From Dryas octopetala (Eukaryota; Streptophyta; Magnoliopsida; Rosales; Rosaceae): DNA of 64,000 bases. Below are positions 36,324 through 48,371 of the stretch, in pieces. Position 1 is the stretch's first letter; every line of letters begins with the position of its first letter. The position numbers and the translations under genes were made by a program. The stretch covers positions 17,148,835 through 17,212,834 of the forward strand of contig OY992832.1 of the NCBI GenBank assembly GCA_963921425.1, given 5' to 3'. The notes under the pieces were generated by a model, which did not search any database, was not told the origin of the DNA, and saw nothing but the letters and a program-made list of their open reading frames with translations.

Positions 36324-38035
36324 ATCAGGGAACTAGAGCATGCCTGTCATTCAGTCTATCCCTCCGCATTTTCTCTCTACATGCTTTAGAACCAGACACA
36401 TTGCATGATCCCAATCTCACCCTGTGAATGGGGCAATAAACATAATTGAATCATGATGAAACAGAATGAAATACATAGAAAAAGTACCGAGGACTGACTG
36501 AATTCAAAATAAAAAAGTCTATTCCAATTATACAAAAGAGCACTGTTGATCTCATCAATAAACAAATTCAAAAAGCTGAAAACTGCAAATAGGTAGTAAT
36601 ACATCATTTTCTGTTTAAAAAGCCATGAATAATAAGACTCAGTAGATATATACCGTTTTCGCGACCCAGTTTCCATCATACTGTCTGGATGTCCAAATGA
36701 GCCATCAAAGTCCAAGCTGAGAAAATAAAAGCAAAAAAAATGATTCCATCCTTGAAACAAGTAGAAGTTGATCTTGGTCAACACATTATAGCTAGGCTGT
36801 TAATCATGCAGCCAGTGAAATAAATGAAGAAGCAATAATATAACACTCAGAGAAAGAGAAAAGTGCAGATAAGTTAGTTTTATCTCTTTATATGAGCATG
36901 TTCATACTTGCGCTAAGGGTGCAAACTCAGCAAACCACTCTAAAAGGTTCCTTTTTGCCAAATTTCCTCACAGATCATTTTGCATTTATAACAGAATGCT
37001 TCACACACACACACACACACACACAAGCACACACAAATGCCCCATATGTGAGATGTGCAAACAAAAGAAACAATTGGGTCAAATAAACTGCATTCATATG
37101 CAGGACATCACAAAACCTGCAAAAATGTTAGCCTCATAGCCACATTGACTTCAATAAAGGTGAAGATAAAACCAATTATGAAATAACTAGCTAACCTCGC
37201 AAACCCTGAAGGATATAACTTAGTATAACAATAATTTAAATTAAAAAAACAATTCTAACACAATGTCTACGCACATTATACATCAAATTCAGCTAAATCA
37301 ACATAGTATATTATTATAATATTAATTAAGTCTATAACCAAAGTGGCCAGCACTTTCATATTGTGTATTAAATTATAATAACATTAGAAACTTAGGGAGG
37401 TGGTGTTAAATTAGAGAACGAGAGCCAATCAGAGAAGGGAGTGATACCACCTATCCCTATCACAGGGATAGGTAAGTTCTTCTCTTAGAGAACAGCAACA
37501 GTTCCATTTTTCATCATTATAATAAAACTAAGCAATTAATGACAATATTATATTCACAAGCTTCTCTCGGTGTACAGCACATGAAGGGCTTGTTTAGATG
37601 ACTCTTCACTTCTTCATAATTATCATATTATAAATCATCGAATCAAATTTTCCTATATTTCATATATGCTAGAAAACAATTACCTCTCACTCACTCATCA
37701 AACAAAGAACTCCAAAAATTAATAAACAACAAAAAATATCATTCAAAATTGCCACTTTGCATTAAACCCACAAATAAAAATAATAATTAAACCCATAGAA
37801 TTCAACAGCAAGTTAAACCCAATTGCAGCAAAAACAAAATAAAGAACTTGGTTTCAAAAAATAAATAAATAAAAAATGTGGTAGGGTACCTGGGAGCCGC
37901 CGGACCGGCAAATGAATGAGGTTGTAAATCAAACAAGTCCGGTTCAAGAGGGGGTAGGTCACCACCAGGAAGAGGAATGTTCTCTATCATACCATAATCG
38001 AAGACCCAGTTGGGATTTTGAGGCGGTGAGCCCAT
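35648..38035 (-). CDS. ILR3: bHLH transcription factor, group IVc (ILR3/bHLH115-like)
   Basis: A nuclear DNA-binding regulator. Arabidopsis group IVc members (ILR3/bHLH105, bHLH115, bHLH104, bHLH34) control iron-deficiency and metal-homeostasis genes as dimers. Five exons in transcript order: 38035-37890, 36716-36654, 36421-36344, 36249-36087 and 35914-35648, giving 238 aa. The start MGSPPQNPNWVFDYG, the basic region GSKACREKMRRDRLNDR, the helix-loop-helix with SILEPGRPPKTDKVAIL, a coiled-coil zipper (about 130-185) and the tail MWQFMPPAAVDTSQDHVL match the group. Sequence around KTDKVAI and the tail is closer to bHLH115/ILR3 than to bHLH104; the exact orthologue is not settled. Intron 3 appears to use a GC donor and holds a (GA)n tract. 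Confidence 0.93.
36284..36321. repeat. (AG)n microsatellite in bHLH intron 3
   Basis: About 19 AG units within the intron between exons 3 and 4, near the donor side. Confidence 0.95.
37004..37024. repeat. (CA)n microsatellite in bHLH intron 1
   Basis: About ten CA units in the long first intron (36717-37889). Confidence 0.9.
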
Positions 38036-38427
38036 CTTTTATTGGTTGCCAGAAATTCTGAACTTCCGGCAGTGACCCTTTGCAAGGTCAGAGCCGCCGT
38101 GGTTGATTGGGAACCGAAATGAGAATTTTAACAATAATAATTTGTTTTAAATCATTTTGAGTGAAATTTGGTTTGGTGGATTTGGGTGGCTCGGATTGTG
38201 TATATGGGAATAAGAAAAAGGTAAAGATATTATGATTTATATGATGAGAAAGCAAACAACTTCTATAGCCACCACAAAACGTGCCACACGCTAATGTTCT
38301 TCTTTTTATTTTTCGACACCTTTTCTTTTTTTTTCTTTTTTCTTTTTTTTGAGAAATTTTGAAAAGCCATTTCCCATTAAAGAATAAAGATTTTTAGTTT
38401 TTTTTTTTATCATATAATTAAAAAAAT
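38036..38427. promoter_or_regulatory. bHLH gene 5' region
   Basis: The 5' untranslated region and promoter of the minus-strand bHLH gene. It includes T-rich low-complexity DNA (38310-38410). I assign no specific elements. Confidence 0.4.
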
Positions 38428-38890
38428 AATAATTAGACTTAGTTCTTTCAGAAAAATAATTTTTAGATGGAGACTGGAGGTGTTTTAAAATTTATAAGAA
38501 AATCATTTTAATTCATAATAAAGTTTTTTTAATTTATAAGAAAATCATTTTAATTCATAATAAGTTTTTTTAATTTATAAGAAAATCATTTTAATTCATA
38601 ATAAAGTCATTTCCTGATTTGAAAGGTATTTCCCCTCCTAGAGTATAGAATGGGCTTTGTAGAGGCTGCATGTTAGGTTTTAACTTCGAGATTTTGGGTT
38701 CGCCCAAAATCTTGAAATTAAAACCTAACATAAAATCGTCAAAAAAAAAAAAAAGGACTTAATTATGGAGTCAAATAAAAAATAAATCTTAGAGTTAAAA
38801 CCTAACATAAAGCCATTAAAAACTCTAAATCACTACCGGTCTTAATCTAAGAAAGACTCATAAAATAGATTAAACTCTAAGTCTTCCTTA
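38428..38890 (-). repeat. Dispersed repeat family, copy 3 (inverted)
   Basis: Read on the minus strand it follows the same order as 9882-10275: agacttagagtttaatc, gtagtgatttagagttttt, ggctttatgttaggtttt, then an inverted pair around tttcgagattttgggttcgc, then three tandem copies of tttataagaaaatcatttta-type units (38495-38600). It ends near ctaagtctaatta. This is the most complete copy. Confidence 0.72.
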
Positions 38891-39245
38891 AAAAATACAA
38901 CTCTCAAGTAGTGCTCGAAAAATCCTTGAATAGTGTTCAAATTTAATCGAGTACTACTCTGGCTTCCTGAATAAAAGCCTTCAATCCTTAAGCGGGGCCC
39001 AAAATGAACCATAAAAATGGAACCATCTATCCTTCATGTGTATTACTTGGACCTAACATTGCATATAAGTATATAAAAGATTAAAATCTGAAGGCCTCTA
39101 AAACCTGAAGCATATGCCTCCTTCCCCTACCCATAGGCTCACTCATGAATAGTGTTTGAGAAAGATCGAGCAAGTTTCAAGCACCACTCAAGCAGAGCTC
39201 TCGATGTTAGATTTCTCAAACTCTAAAAAACAGAAAAAGGGAAAA
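38891..39245. other. Intergenic, no gene seen
   Basis: Spacer between two repeats. Nothing coding or regulatory is recognised. Confidence 0.5.
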
Positions 39246-39249
39246 GGTA

Positions 39250-39595
39250 AACAATCACTTTGGTTCCTATAATTTGGTGATTCTTTGGATTTTGTCTTTG
39301 TTGTTTCAATTTTTCAATTAAGTCCTCATAATTTCAAAATTATTTCAATCAGATCTAAAATTAGATTTTCATCATATTTTAAGATGGTAGAACAAAAAGA
39401 TAATTACCTTAAGCTTTTGATTGTAACAATTATATCCATGCCTTAACGATTCTACATTCTAAAAACTTAACGGAAATCTAATTTTGGATTTAATTAAAAC
39501 AATCTTAAAACTACAAGAACTTGATTGAACAAATTAAAACAACAAAGATGAAATTGAAAACCACCAAACTACAAAGACCAAAATGGTCGTTTGCA
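39250..39595. mobile_element. TIR MITE, about 345 bp
   Basis: Left arm (cactttggttcctataattt, then gtctttgttgtttcaattt, then aaaattagattttc) mirrors the right arm (ggaaatctaattttggattt, then aaaacaacaaagatgaaatt, then accaaactacaaagaccaaa). Arms are about 120 bp with scattered mismatches. The interior is short and non-coding. An A-tract follows at 39595-39615. Confidence 0.75.
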
Positions 39596-40126
39596 AAAAA
39601 AAAAAAAAAAAAAAAGGTTGGACACAAATTTTACTAATTTTGCAAACTTGGGCTTTTATACCAAAAAAGAACCTCTCCATAATTTCATTCTAAAGGTCCA
39701 ATAAACCCAATAACTTGGGCCAACACATGGAAGCCGATGGAGAGAGAATCTGACTAGTAGTCTTCGGATCATTTGGCTGGGAAACAATTTTCAAGATTCA
39801 CCATGTTATCCAAGAATCCATTTCTGCAGTTTAATATAAATTATAAAGCAGACATTAAAAACAAATCAGCCAACTTCTAAAATATTCATCTGAATTTCCA
39901 CTGTAGTTACAACTTACAAGCACCAATTACAACTTCTAAGCTTCAGATGACATTTAAGATAGCTATAGACAGAAATGATAGTAGAAAAATTACAATCACA
40001 AAATGTTACAGTTGCAAACTTATCGATCCATACAGCAACAAAAGAAAAACTTATCATACATATCTGTGCAAAAGTCATCACAACCACTTATTTTACATGT
40101 TCAAGCTGTGTAGCATCACACTGCTG

Positions 40127-41802
40127 CTATGCAACATGCACACGTATGGACTGAACAAAACCCTCAATCCATTTCCTTATCTCTTCTGGATTGGCACCCA
40201 CAAGCTTGTCTACCTGTGCACCATCCCTCATCAGCAAAAAAGTTGGCATAGCCTTTATGTCCAATTTAGCCGCTACCTCCTAAGAAAGCAAAAGAGAGAG
40301 TTTATATCAATAACACCATCATAAACAACATCAAAACCTTTAGAGGAAAATTCCCAAGAATATGAGTTTTGAGTCCCTCTAATTACCAGACAGCCCATTC
40401 TTTGAATTTCTTGTGCTCGTAGCAAAAGGGGTTGTAAAAACGCATGAGTGCGCACCCCAAAAGCAGTTTAACATCACCCCAAAGTAGAGGTTTGGTAACA
40501 GTCATGATCACAATTTTCTAGCTATACATAGCCGTATCACTTTCATAAACAATGTCCAAACATTTAAAAGAAAAAATCCCATGAATCTATATATGAATTT
40601 TCAGTCCCTCACTTTAATTATCAGATGATTATAACTACTAGACAGCCCAGTCTTTGAATTTTCTTCTGTTCATAGCATAAAGGTTCATAAACTCTCATGA
40701 ATGCACGCCCCAAAAGAGGTTTGATATGGAAACCATGATCACAAAATCATTTGTTTTTTTATTGGATGATCTCAGGCTATGACTCTCCGAGTCTCCAGCA
40801 TTGACAAACCATCCAAAATCCACCAAGTGAAGCATGTAGAGAAATGTAGGAAAACTGTGCTTTGGAAAGAATGGTGGGCCTACAAGGGGCAAAAGTTGCT
40901 CCTCTTAATAAGATCCTATATATTAACCACAATTTCTAACACTGTGTGTGTGTGTGTGCGCCTATGAAACGCATCTAGTGGTACTGCATCCTTCAATAAA
41001 GAATGGTAAGGAATAAGAAGTCTCAGAAGCAACACCAGATCAAATTGATGAAATCCAGTTCAGCGCAGAAGACAAATTAAGTGTTGTTGAGTAACAGATT
41101 CAACTAGGCTAAAATAAATTTCTTCAACACAGCGGATTTACTGATGTATCATCAAATATTATAATCAAGCAGCATATCTTTACCGGATCATACAGCAGCA
41201 TGAATCACACTTATAAATACATGTTTACATATATACAAATTTCGCATATATTTTCTTCAAGAAATTAAGCTAATTACCTTAACCTCATCCACATCAACTG
41301 TGAGAAACAGAACATCCGCATAGTGTGAGGCCAATTCTTCAAAGAATGGGTTCATAGCCACCGAAGGCATGCACCATGAAGCAGTAAAGTGTACAACAAC
41401 CTAATATATCCAACCAAACAACGAAAAACTCACAAAAACCAACATCAATACCCATAATTTTTTCAATTAAAACTCCACCAGTTCAACAACAAAGTCATAA
41501 AAATATTGAATTGTGCTCAATCATGTGCATCAAAGCCAATATTGGACACCCTTCAAAAACTGAACTTCATTATAAACGTTTTGTAACAGGAGAAGAGGTC
41601 AAAGCCCAGTTGAGACAAACTTGAATTTGAAGGGAATTGAAGAAATTTGAAATGGGAAGTAAGGGCAATTGAGGAAGTTGAGGACACTTACAGGGCAGCC
41701 TTGGTTGGTGGCTTGGTTTACATACAAGTCCCAAGTCTCCACAGAATCAACCTTCGCAACTCCAGACTTGTTATGCTGCTCTTCTTCTACTTGACCTTCC
41801 AT
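40127..41802 (-). CDS. CXXS1: CXXS-type thioredoxin
   Basis: A small thioredoxin-fold protein. Three exons in transcript order: 41802-41692, 41400-41278 and 40279-40127, giving 128 aa. The active site is WCMPS (residues 46-50), where the second cysteine of the usual WCGPC is serine. In plant CXXS proteins this gives disulfide-isomerase-like rather than ordinary disulfide-reductase activity (family knowledge). The cis-proline motif AMPTF (88-92) and KLVGANPEEIRKW are present. No transit or signal peptide is visible, so it is probably cytosolic. The sequence and size match Arabidopsis CXXS1 rather than CXXS2. The second intron (about 1 kb) contains an internal duplication. Confidence 0.93.
40316..40745. 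repeat. Diverged tandem duplication within CXXS1 intron 2
   Basis: Two copies of about 200 bp (40316-40515 and 40541-40745) share tccc.gaat.tatga, ccagacagcccattcttt-like, catga.tgc.c.ccccaaaag and catgatcacaa. They are well diverged, so the duplication is old. Confidence 0.65.
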
Positions 41803-42724
41803 CTCCTCCTTTCTTCTGTTCCTTCCTTTGCTTGTTTGTTCAGTTGCTTGGTTGGCCCTTGGAGCTTCTTGACCCTTTTATCTGTGTGTCTAAAGAGTCT
41901 AGAATCTAGATACTACTTTTACTATGACAGACTTTTTTGTCAGAACACAGTTCTCAGAATACTAAGATTCGATTAGGATAGATTTTAGATTTAGGTTTAG
42001 ATAAATATGAATGAGTGATGTACGGGTTGGACCCACTTGTGTTTTATAATCTGGATTATGTTTTGGCCTTTTCTCTTATTTTGGTAATTGACACAGTTTC
42101 TCTTTTTTTTGGCAAATGACAGAGAATTTAGACTCTGTACTATGTTAGATAAAGACAACACGCCCACTGATTATCTTTCAAAAGAAAAAGTCGCCAACTG
42201 ATATTTTTCGTCTCCTGTTTTTTTATTTGGGTATTTATCTTCACTTGTTAAAAATAATATAATTACAGATAAAGACACCAACTGATAAATAAAATGAATA
42301 AATTACTCCCTCCATTTCACTATTCACTACATGCTGTGGCTCATTACAGGTTTGACACTGTAATGGAAAATATAAAATTGATCATAATTTCATGAAATCT
42401 AATATATTTAAAGATAATATTTTAGACTCAAGATGTTGTCAATCATAATTTCATAATCCCTGTATTCATCAAATGATGAATGAACATTTTCCATATAACA
42501 TTCAATCATGTCACTTGGCACAATAAATTTATACTGTCGTAAGCATCAAAACATGATACTAATCTCAGTACGGATCTAGAAATACAAACGAGTAGGAGCC
42601 TGAAGTAGAAGATCTACAAACAATTGATACAAACCAATTTGGCTCCATTATACACAACACAACACAACCTTTTACCAATACAAATAACAGTGGCTCTCCT
42701 ACAGGCAAATGCAGTCAGACTAGT
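41803..42724. other. Spacer between CXXS1 and the kinesin gene
   Basis: Contains the CXXS1 promoter (minus strand) and the kinesin 3' untranslated region. A 109-codon plus-strand frame (41647-41976) is antisense to CXXS1 exon 1 and is not taken as a gene. Confidence 0.5.
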
Positions 42725-45700
42725 TCAGCCATAACTCAAGCGAGAATCTGAAGGGCAGACAACTCCTGAAGGCCGCATAGTTGTCTGCCGCCGAGGAATC
42801 CCAATTTCGCAGGCATTGACCCTTGCAGCAAATCGAAGAGAACAGAGTGACTCGCCTATGGAAGAAGGGTCAGGAGAGATGTTGACAAACATCAAGGTCT
42901 TTGAATCGCCTCCCAAGCATGGCTGTTTATACATTAAATGAAACGTTATTCAACTATATGGAACAAAAGGCTTTACTACCAGTTATATATATGAGAGATG
43001 CTATAGAACAAAATTCTCAGACGCAACATGCATGTGGGCATGTCCTACATGCATATTATGAGAGATGCTTGCTACATATGCAGGATGTTATTATATATGG
43101 TAGTAACATGAACAAATTCAATTCAACAAAACCACCCAGTTATATGTAGGACATACAGAATGAATTCTAATTTTGAAAATCTCTAGAACGAAGCTATTTA
43201 GCACCTCAGTATCTTGGACTAGTCTACTGTCTATCTTTACAGACCATGCTCAGCTTTATAAACCACAACTGTCACACAGCAGACTACGAAAATGGTGGAT
43301 AGGTCAAATAAATTACTCTACCTGGAGAAGATACGTCAGCTTTGAGTTCCTAAAAGGAACATGGTCTTCCTTTTTCGCCAAAGCAAATATAACATCACTC
43401 AAAGAGGACAAACTTCTATTAATAGCCTGATCGTTATAGACAAAAAGTCAGCTAACCAATTAAAAAAATTAGATAATATAATTATACCTATCAGGGAGAA
43501 GATTGGAGATTTTCAAGAAGACCTGAGTTTCCTTCAAGCGGTCTCCAGTTGCACCACTCCTTGATAGCCGCTCACTTCCAGCAAGATCAATAAGGTTTAA
43601 TACCCCCTGGACTTGTTGTTCAGTGTTCTAATAAGGCAAGAAAGCATGTCAGCACATAACATTGATTTAGCAAACACACAAGAAAAGCTAAGAACACAAT
43701 GATCACTGCAGCTACAAGGGACAAACCTCATTCACACCAGATATACGCAATGTAAACACAAAATGGCTTCTTGAAGATTGCTCATTCATTTGTGTCTTGC
43801 CAACAGACCTAATACATCATAACAGCAACAAAAACCCATTGAATTTCTCTCAAGTCATGTATTAAAAGGACTAGCATTGGTACACTGTATGAGTACACTG
43901 TAATGTTCCCACATACAAAAGCATCTATTAGCAAAAAGTTAAAAGAACCTCCTATTCTTATCTGTATCAAAAAGCAAGATATTCTTTCTGAGATATACCG
44001 GCTCTGCGCAGCCTGTTGTAGAAGAGAGGAAATCTCCTTTATACTGCAAACATCAACAATGGTGAGGTCAGAAACATGTGTGTTTCCATTTGCATCATGT
44101 TTTATCGTATACTGCTTTCCGCAAACGCCATTTTCTGTCCGAATCAGGTCTGCACCACTTGATCGATTTGTGGATAATAAATCACGGATGGTCTCATTGT
44201 ATATCTCCAGCATTGAGGCCTGCATTCTGTATTTCCAGCCCTGGGCTTGAAGAGATTGACTAGTTTGGAATATCTGCTCTAGTGAACGAGGTATCAATCC
44301 TTTTTGTTCTGGAGCTTCTGGTCTGCCCATCATGGTATAGGTTTTACCAGAGCCTGTTTGACCATATGCAAATATGCAAACCTACAGGAAGAGCCAGTAT
44401 TCTTTTAGTGCATGCCTTTGCCAGTGTGAAAGGTAATTCACCAAAGAGGGTATAAGCAGTACAATAAATGGTGCTTAAAATTCCAAAGATATAACCGATA
44501 AATGCAGTTACAAAAGAAGAAGAAAGGATAATTATACAGCCAACATGTACACTGTATTAAGACACTGACAGCCAATTGCTAACATTAAAAACACACACAC
44601 AAGACCAAGACACCATGTAAAAGTGTAACTCAGATTATGCCAAGGCAGTCACAAGTGATCCAATTTAACTATTATGTACACTGAAGTTGTACAATATCTG
44701 TTTTATCCTGCACATGAAAATCAATTAATGGAAAAAAAAAAAAAAAACTGAAGTAGCTCGTTCTAAAATACCAAACAATATTAACAAAAACATATTCCAA
44801 TGCACCTGTAATTTCCTTAAAAGCACACAAAACAAGATGCAGACAAACATGCACCTTATAGCCATCCAGTGCACTCTGTACCAGCTGCGATATTTCAACA
44901 AAAACATCCTGCTGCGAAGTCTCATGACTAAACACTTTGTCAAATGTGAAAGGAAATTTCTGCCCTGCAAACGGTTGAAGTGAATTAGATAAAAAGGAAC
45001 TGAGTAACAAAGTGAATACTTCTACAAAATTTCAAAACAGGATTGGATTGGATTCAAAGAAAGCAAATATGTCCATACCACTTTGTACCAAGTCAATGCC
45101 CCGGCCAAGAGCTTCTGTTGATGTAGGATACGAAATCACCGGGGCTTCTGTTCCAATGGCATCATCTGGTAGCAACGGACGCACTCGGCAGAATACTCGA
45201 ATATTACCTTTTAATTCCTATGATACAAAAAAAAAAAAAAAAAAATCAGTGCCCCTCATATCTTTCCAATTTTAGAAGAGAGTTAAGCAAGGAGGAATTA
45301 CCAGGATAGTGTTGTGCAGCTTTTTCCTTAACTTCTCTCCTTCTAAAAGTTGGAGCTCTGTTTCAGCCAGGCGATCTTGTAGCTCCTGCATAACTCTCTT
45401 CTTCTCTTCAAATTCTGTCCTTGTTTCCGATGCAGATAAATCAGCCATCTAAAAGAAAGTAAATCATAGATGTTAATGAGCTGACTTATATAATAAATGG
45501 TTCCAAAACCCTACAGCATTAATACTACCTTAAGTTTCTCATTTGCAGCATCTAGCTCATGCCTCAATGTATCTATTTGCATCCCCTGAGATAAGCATCT
45601 CTCCTGAAAAAAAAAAAAACAAAAAAAAAAGAAAAAAGTCTGCAATATTAGAAAGCCGACACAGCAGGAATGTACAAGAAAGTTCTTAGCACAAACCTCT

Positions 45701-48371
45701 AATGCTTTTGATTTTCTTGTTAATGTATCTAATTCCGCACATGACTTCCCAGTGTATTCCTTGTACTTGTCTATTTCAGCCTTTAAATCATGAATCTCTC
45801 TCACATGGCGATCGCGGTCATCTCTAACTTGTTGTAGTTCCCCTCGCAGGCATTTAAGTTCATTAACTAATGATTCTTTTTGCTTCAAAGCATCATCCTG
45901 GGAAGCCTACAAGCAAATCATGTGGAAGACATTGTGGGGATTAAACTTCAATTAAATGGGTCATAGATAAAAGAAAAATAAAAACTGTCTCTAAGTTGAT
46001 CTAAGCATTTTACAACTTTTTCTTTTCTTAATCATTCTATTGTTGAGCATTATTTTCTTCAAGCCCACACCAAAAGATTTTATACTTCAGTAGTAAAGTT
46101 TTTTGTCCTTGAAAGAATGTTGACAGTGATAGTACACAAAAGATAAGTGTACAAGTTAAACTCCATCAACAAACAGAAACCCACATTGAGTTGAAATGAG
46201 GCAGATACTAGCTTTCAATATGCTTTATTAAACTAAAAATTCAATATCCTTCAAGAATTGGGAAAATCCATACCCCAGCCTACTCTTAGAAAAGTCCATT
46301 AGACTAAATTATATAGTAGGGACAGGTAGCAAAGAAATACATATACTTGACAGAATGAATACTGCACAAAGATTACTTACTTTAAATGAAGTCAATTGAT
46401 CTTGCAATGCCTTATTGTGACCCCTTAAATTGCTAAGGTTCTCCACAATAGTCAATTTCTCCATTTCTACTCGTTTGAGAGACTCAGTGGTTGTTTCAAG
46501 ATCAGTTTGGAGTTTGCTATTGTACTGCTGTAGACTCTTGTTGTACTCTTGTGCTCGATTATACAAATCCTCAGATGAAGCAACCTGCAGGGTATAACAA
46601 CTTTAGGCATATGCATAAAACAAAATTTAATAAATCAGAGGGGAATTAAGGAAATAAATGTAATCTGCAGAAGAGAACTAGAAAAATGTGAGATATCAAA
46701 ATTATATACTTATATTACCCTCTGCTCAGCAACTAATTTCTCTTCCCGCACTTTTTCAAGCTCCCCTGACAGAGAAGCTTGCAACTTCTCAGTGGCATCC
46801 CTTGCTTCCTTTTCTCTTCTATGACTAGTAATTGCATCCTGCATGCCAAACAAAAATAAAATAAGAAATAAAAAGAAATGGGAAGAGTAGGAGAAAGAGT
46901 TGAAGAAACGAGGAGGATATATAATTAAATATCACAAAATTAATAAACAATACCATGGCTGTAAATCTTACCAGCTTCTCTGATTCTTCCTTCGCAACTT
47001 TCTCTTCCAATGTAGCTATACTTTCCATCAATTTCGAATTTATGGCATTGAGCTCATCTAACTTGTTTTTCATCTCCACCTCTTAAGAAAGAATAAAATT
47101 GAATTTGTGTTAAATATCAATCACATGATAAAACCACACATGCATCTGAAGGGATATTTTCATCATTGACATCATAGTTTTGAACAAAAGCATGACAGTT
47201 TCTTGACAAGTGACTTGAGATGTTCAACTAAGTAACTCTGTACTATAAAGTATAAAGATGCCACAATATGTAAGCAATTGTGTGCTTTGGTGATATGCAA
47301 GAATATCAATTTTATTCAATTTAAATTGTCTGAGTGCAATCCATAGGGAAGTATGAATCAGTTTAATTCACTGCAACAGACAGTTACATGACTAAGAAAA
47401 CCAAATTACCAGTTTCAGTGCACTTTTTTTCTGCAGAATCCAGTGCGTTCCTAAGCTTTTCCTCCTCAAGAAGATGACCTTCCTCATTATTCCGGTACCA
47501 TGTGATGCAGTTCTTAACCTTACTTCTATACTCAGCTACTCGCTGGAGATTCCCCTGCCGTATAACCAAATAGAAAAAAGTTAAAGAAACAACAATTCAT
47601 AGTTCAAAACAAGTAGGAAACTCATTTAGGATAAACCAGTCAATAGTTGGGTAAAAAATGAAACCTTATGATCATAAGGACTCAATTTGAACTTCTCATT
47701 AAACAATGCCTCGACGTCTTCTTTTGTGAACTCCTTAATACTAGACTCTGATCCCTCCATACTGCTGATATCACTAGTGGTTGCTGCCTCTTGTCTTCTG
47801 CTAGCAAGTGGCTGTCGTGGGCGCCCCATGCCACCCCGTTGGTCCGTTTTTCCTGATCCAATCCTCCTCCGCTTGTCTACAGGAGCTTCATCAACCCTCT
47901 TTTTCTACGCAACAAAAAACCAAATTTAGATACGGGAAATTATCGGCAAACTCAATATTTCTTCTTTCTTTCAAGGCTATCATGCTTAAATGTGTCATGC
48001 ATACAATTCTACTCAATAAAAGAAAAAAAATTGATTTCATATTTTGATAACCAGACTTTCTCGGCGTCCAAACGAAGGGTAATGCATCGTGGGGTTGATA
48101 ATAAATATGATTGAGTAAACGAAGCCCAAAATTCATTTCTTTCTTTCCAATTACTTTAGAGCCCAAACCAAAAAATCCTCAACCACCCAAGTAAGTAAAC
48201 AAAATATAAGATCGAGAGCTTAATTCTCCTTTTTTACCTTCTTTCATTTCGCCTCAATTTCAAACAAACATACCCAGAAGCAAAAAACAAAATGTCATGA
48301 AATAATTAAAATAGATTAGGGCTTACAGTAGAAGGACTTTGAGGAGGCCTATTCTGGCTGCCAGAAGCCAT
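42725..48371 (-). CDS. ATK1: Kinesin-14, C-terminal motor (ATK1/KatA type)
   Basis: A minus-end-directed microtubule motor; Arabidopsis ATK1 and its paralogue act in mitotic and male meiotic spindle assembly. Sixteen exons, transcript order: 48371-48327, 47904-47665, 47554-47410, 47081-46972, 46838-46719, 46584-46381, 45906-45697, 45603-45529, 45448-45302, 45217-45079, 44964-44855, 44381-43999, 43808-43727, 43627-43523, 43426-43322 and 42922-42725, giving 805 aa. The basic N-terminal tail ([29 protein letters not shown]) is followed by a long coiled coil (about 95-430) and a motor domain from [15 protein letters not shown] (433). P-loop GQTGSGKT (522-529), switch I NEQSSRSH (651-658) and switch II DLAGSE (684-689) are intact. 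It ends DSRLSYG, as in ATK1. The exon sum is exactly 2418 nt. Confidence 0.95.

Noticed and set aside
43809..44333. Kinesin frame continuing past exon 12 into intron sequence
   Set aside because: The frame runs through the donor at 43999; the conserved [15 protein letters not shown] is in the next exon (43808-43727), so the read-through part is intron.
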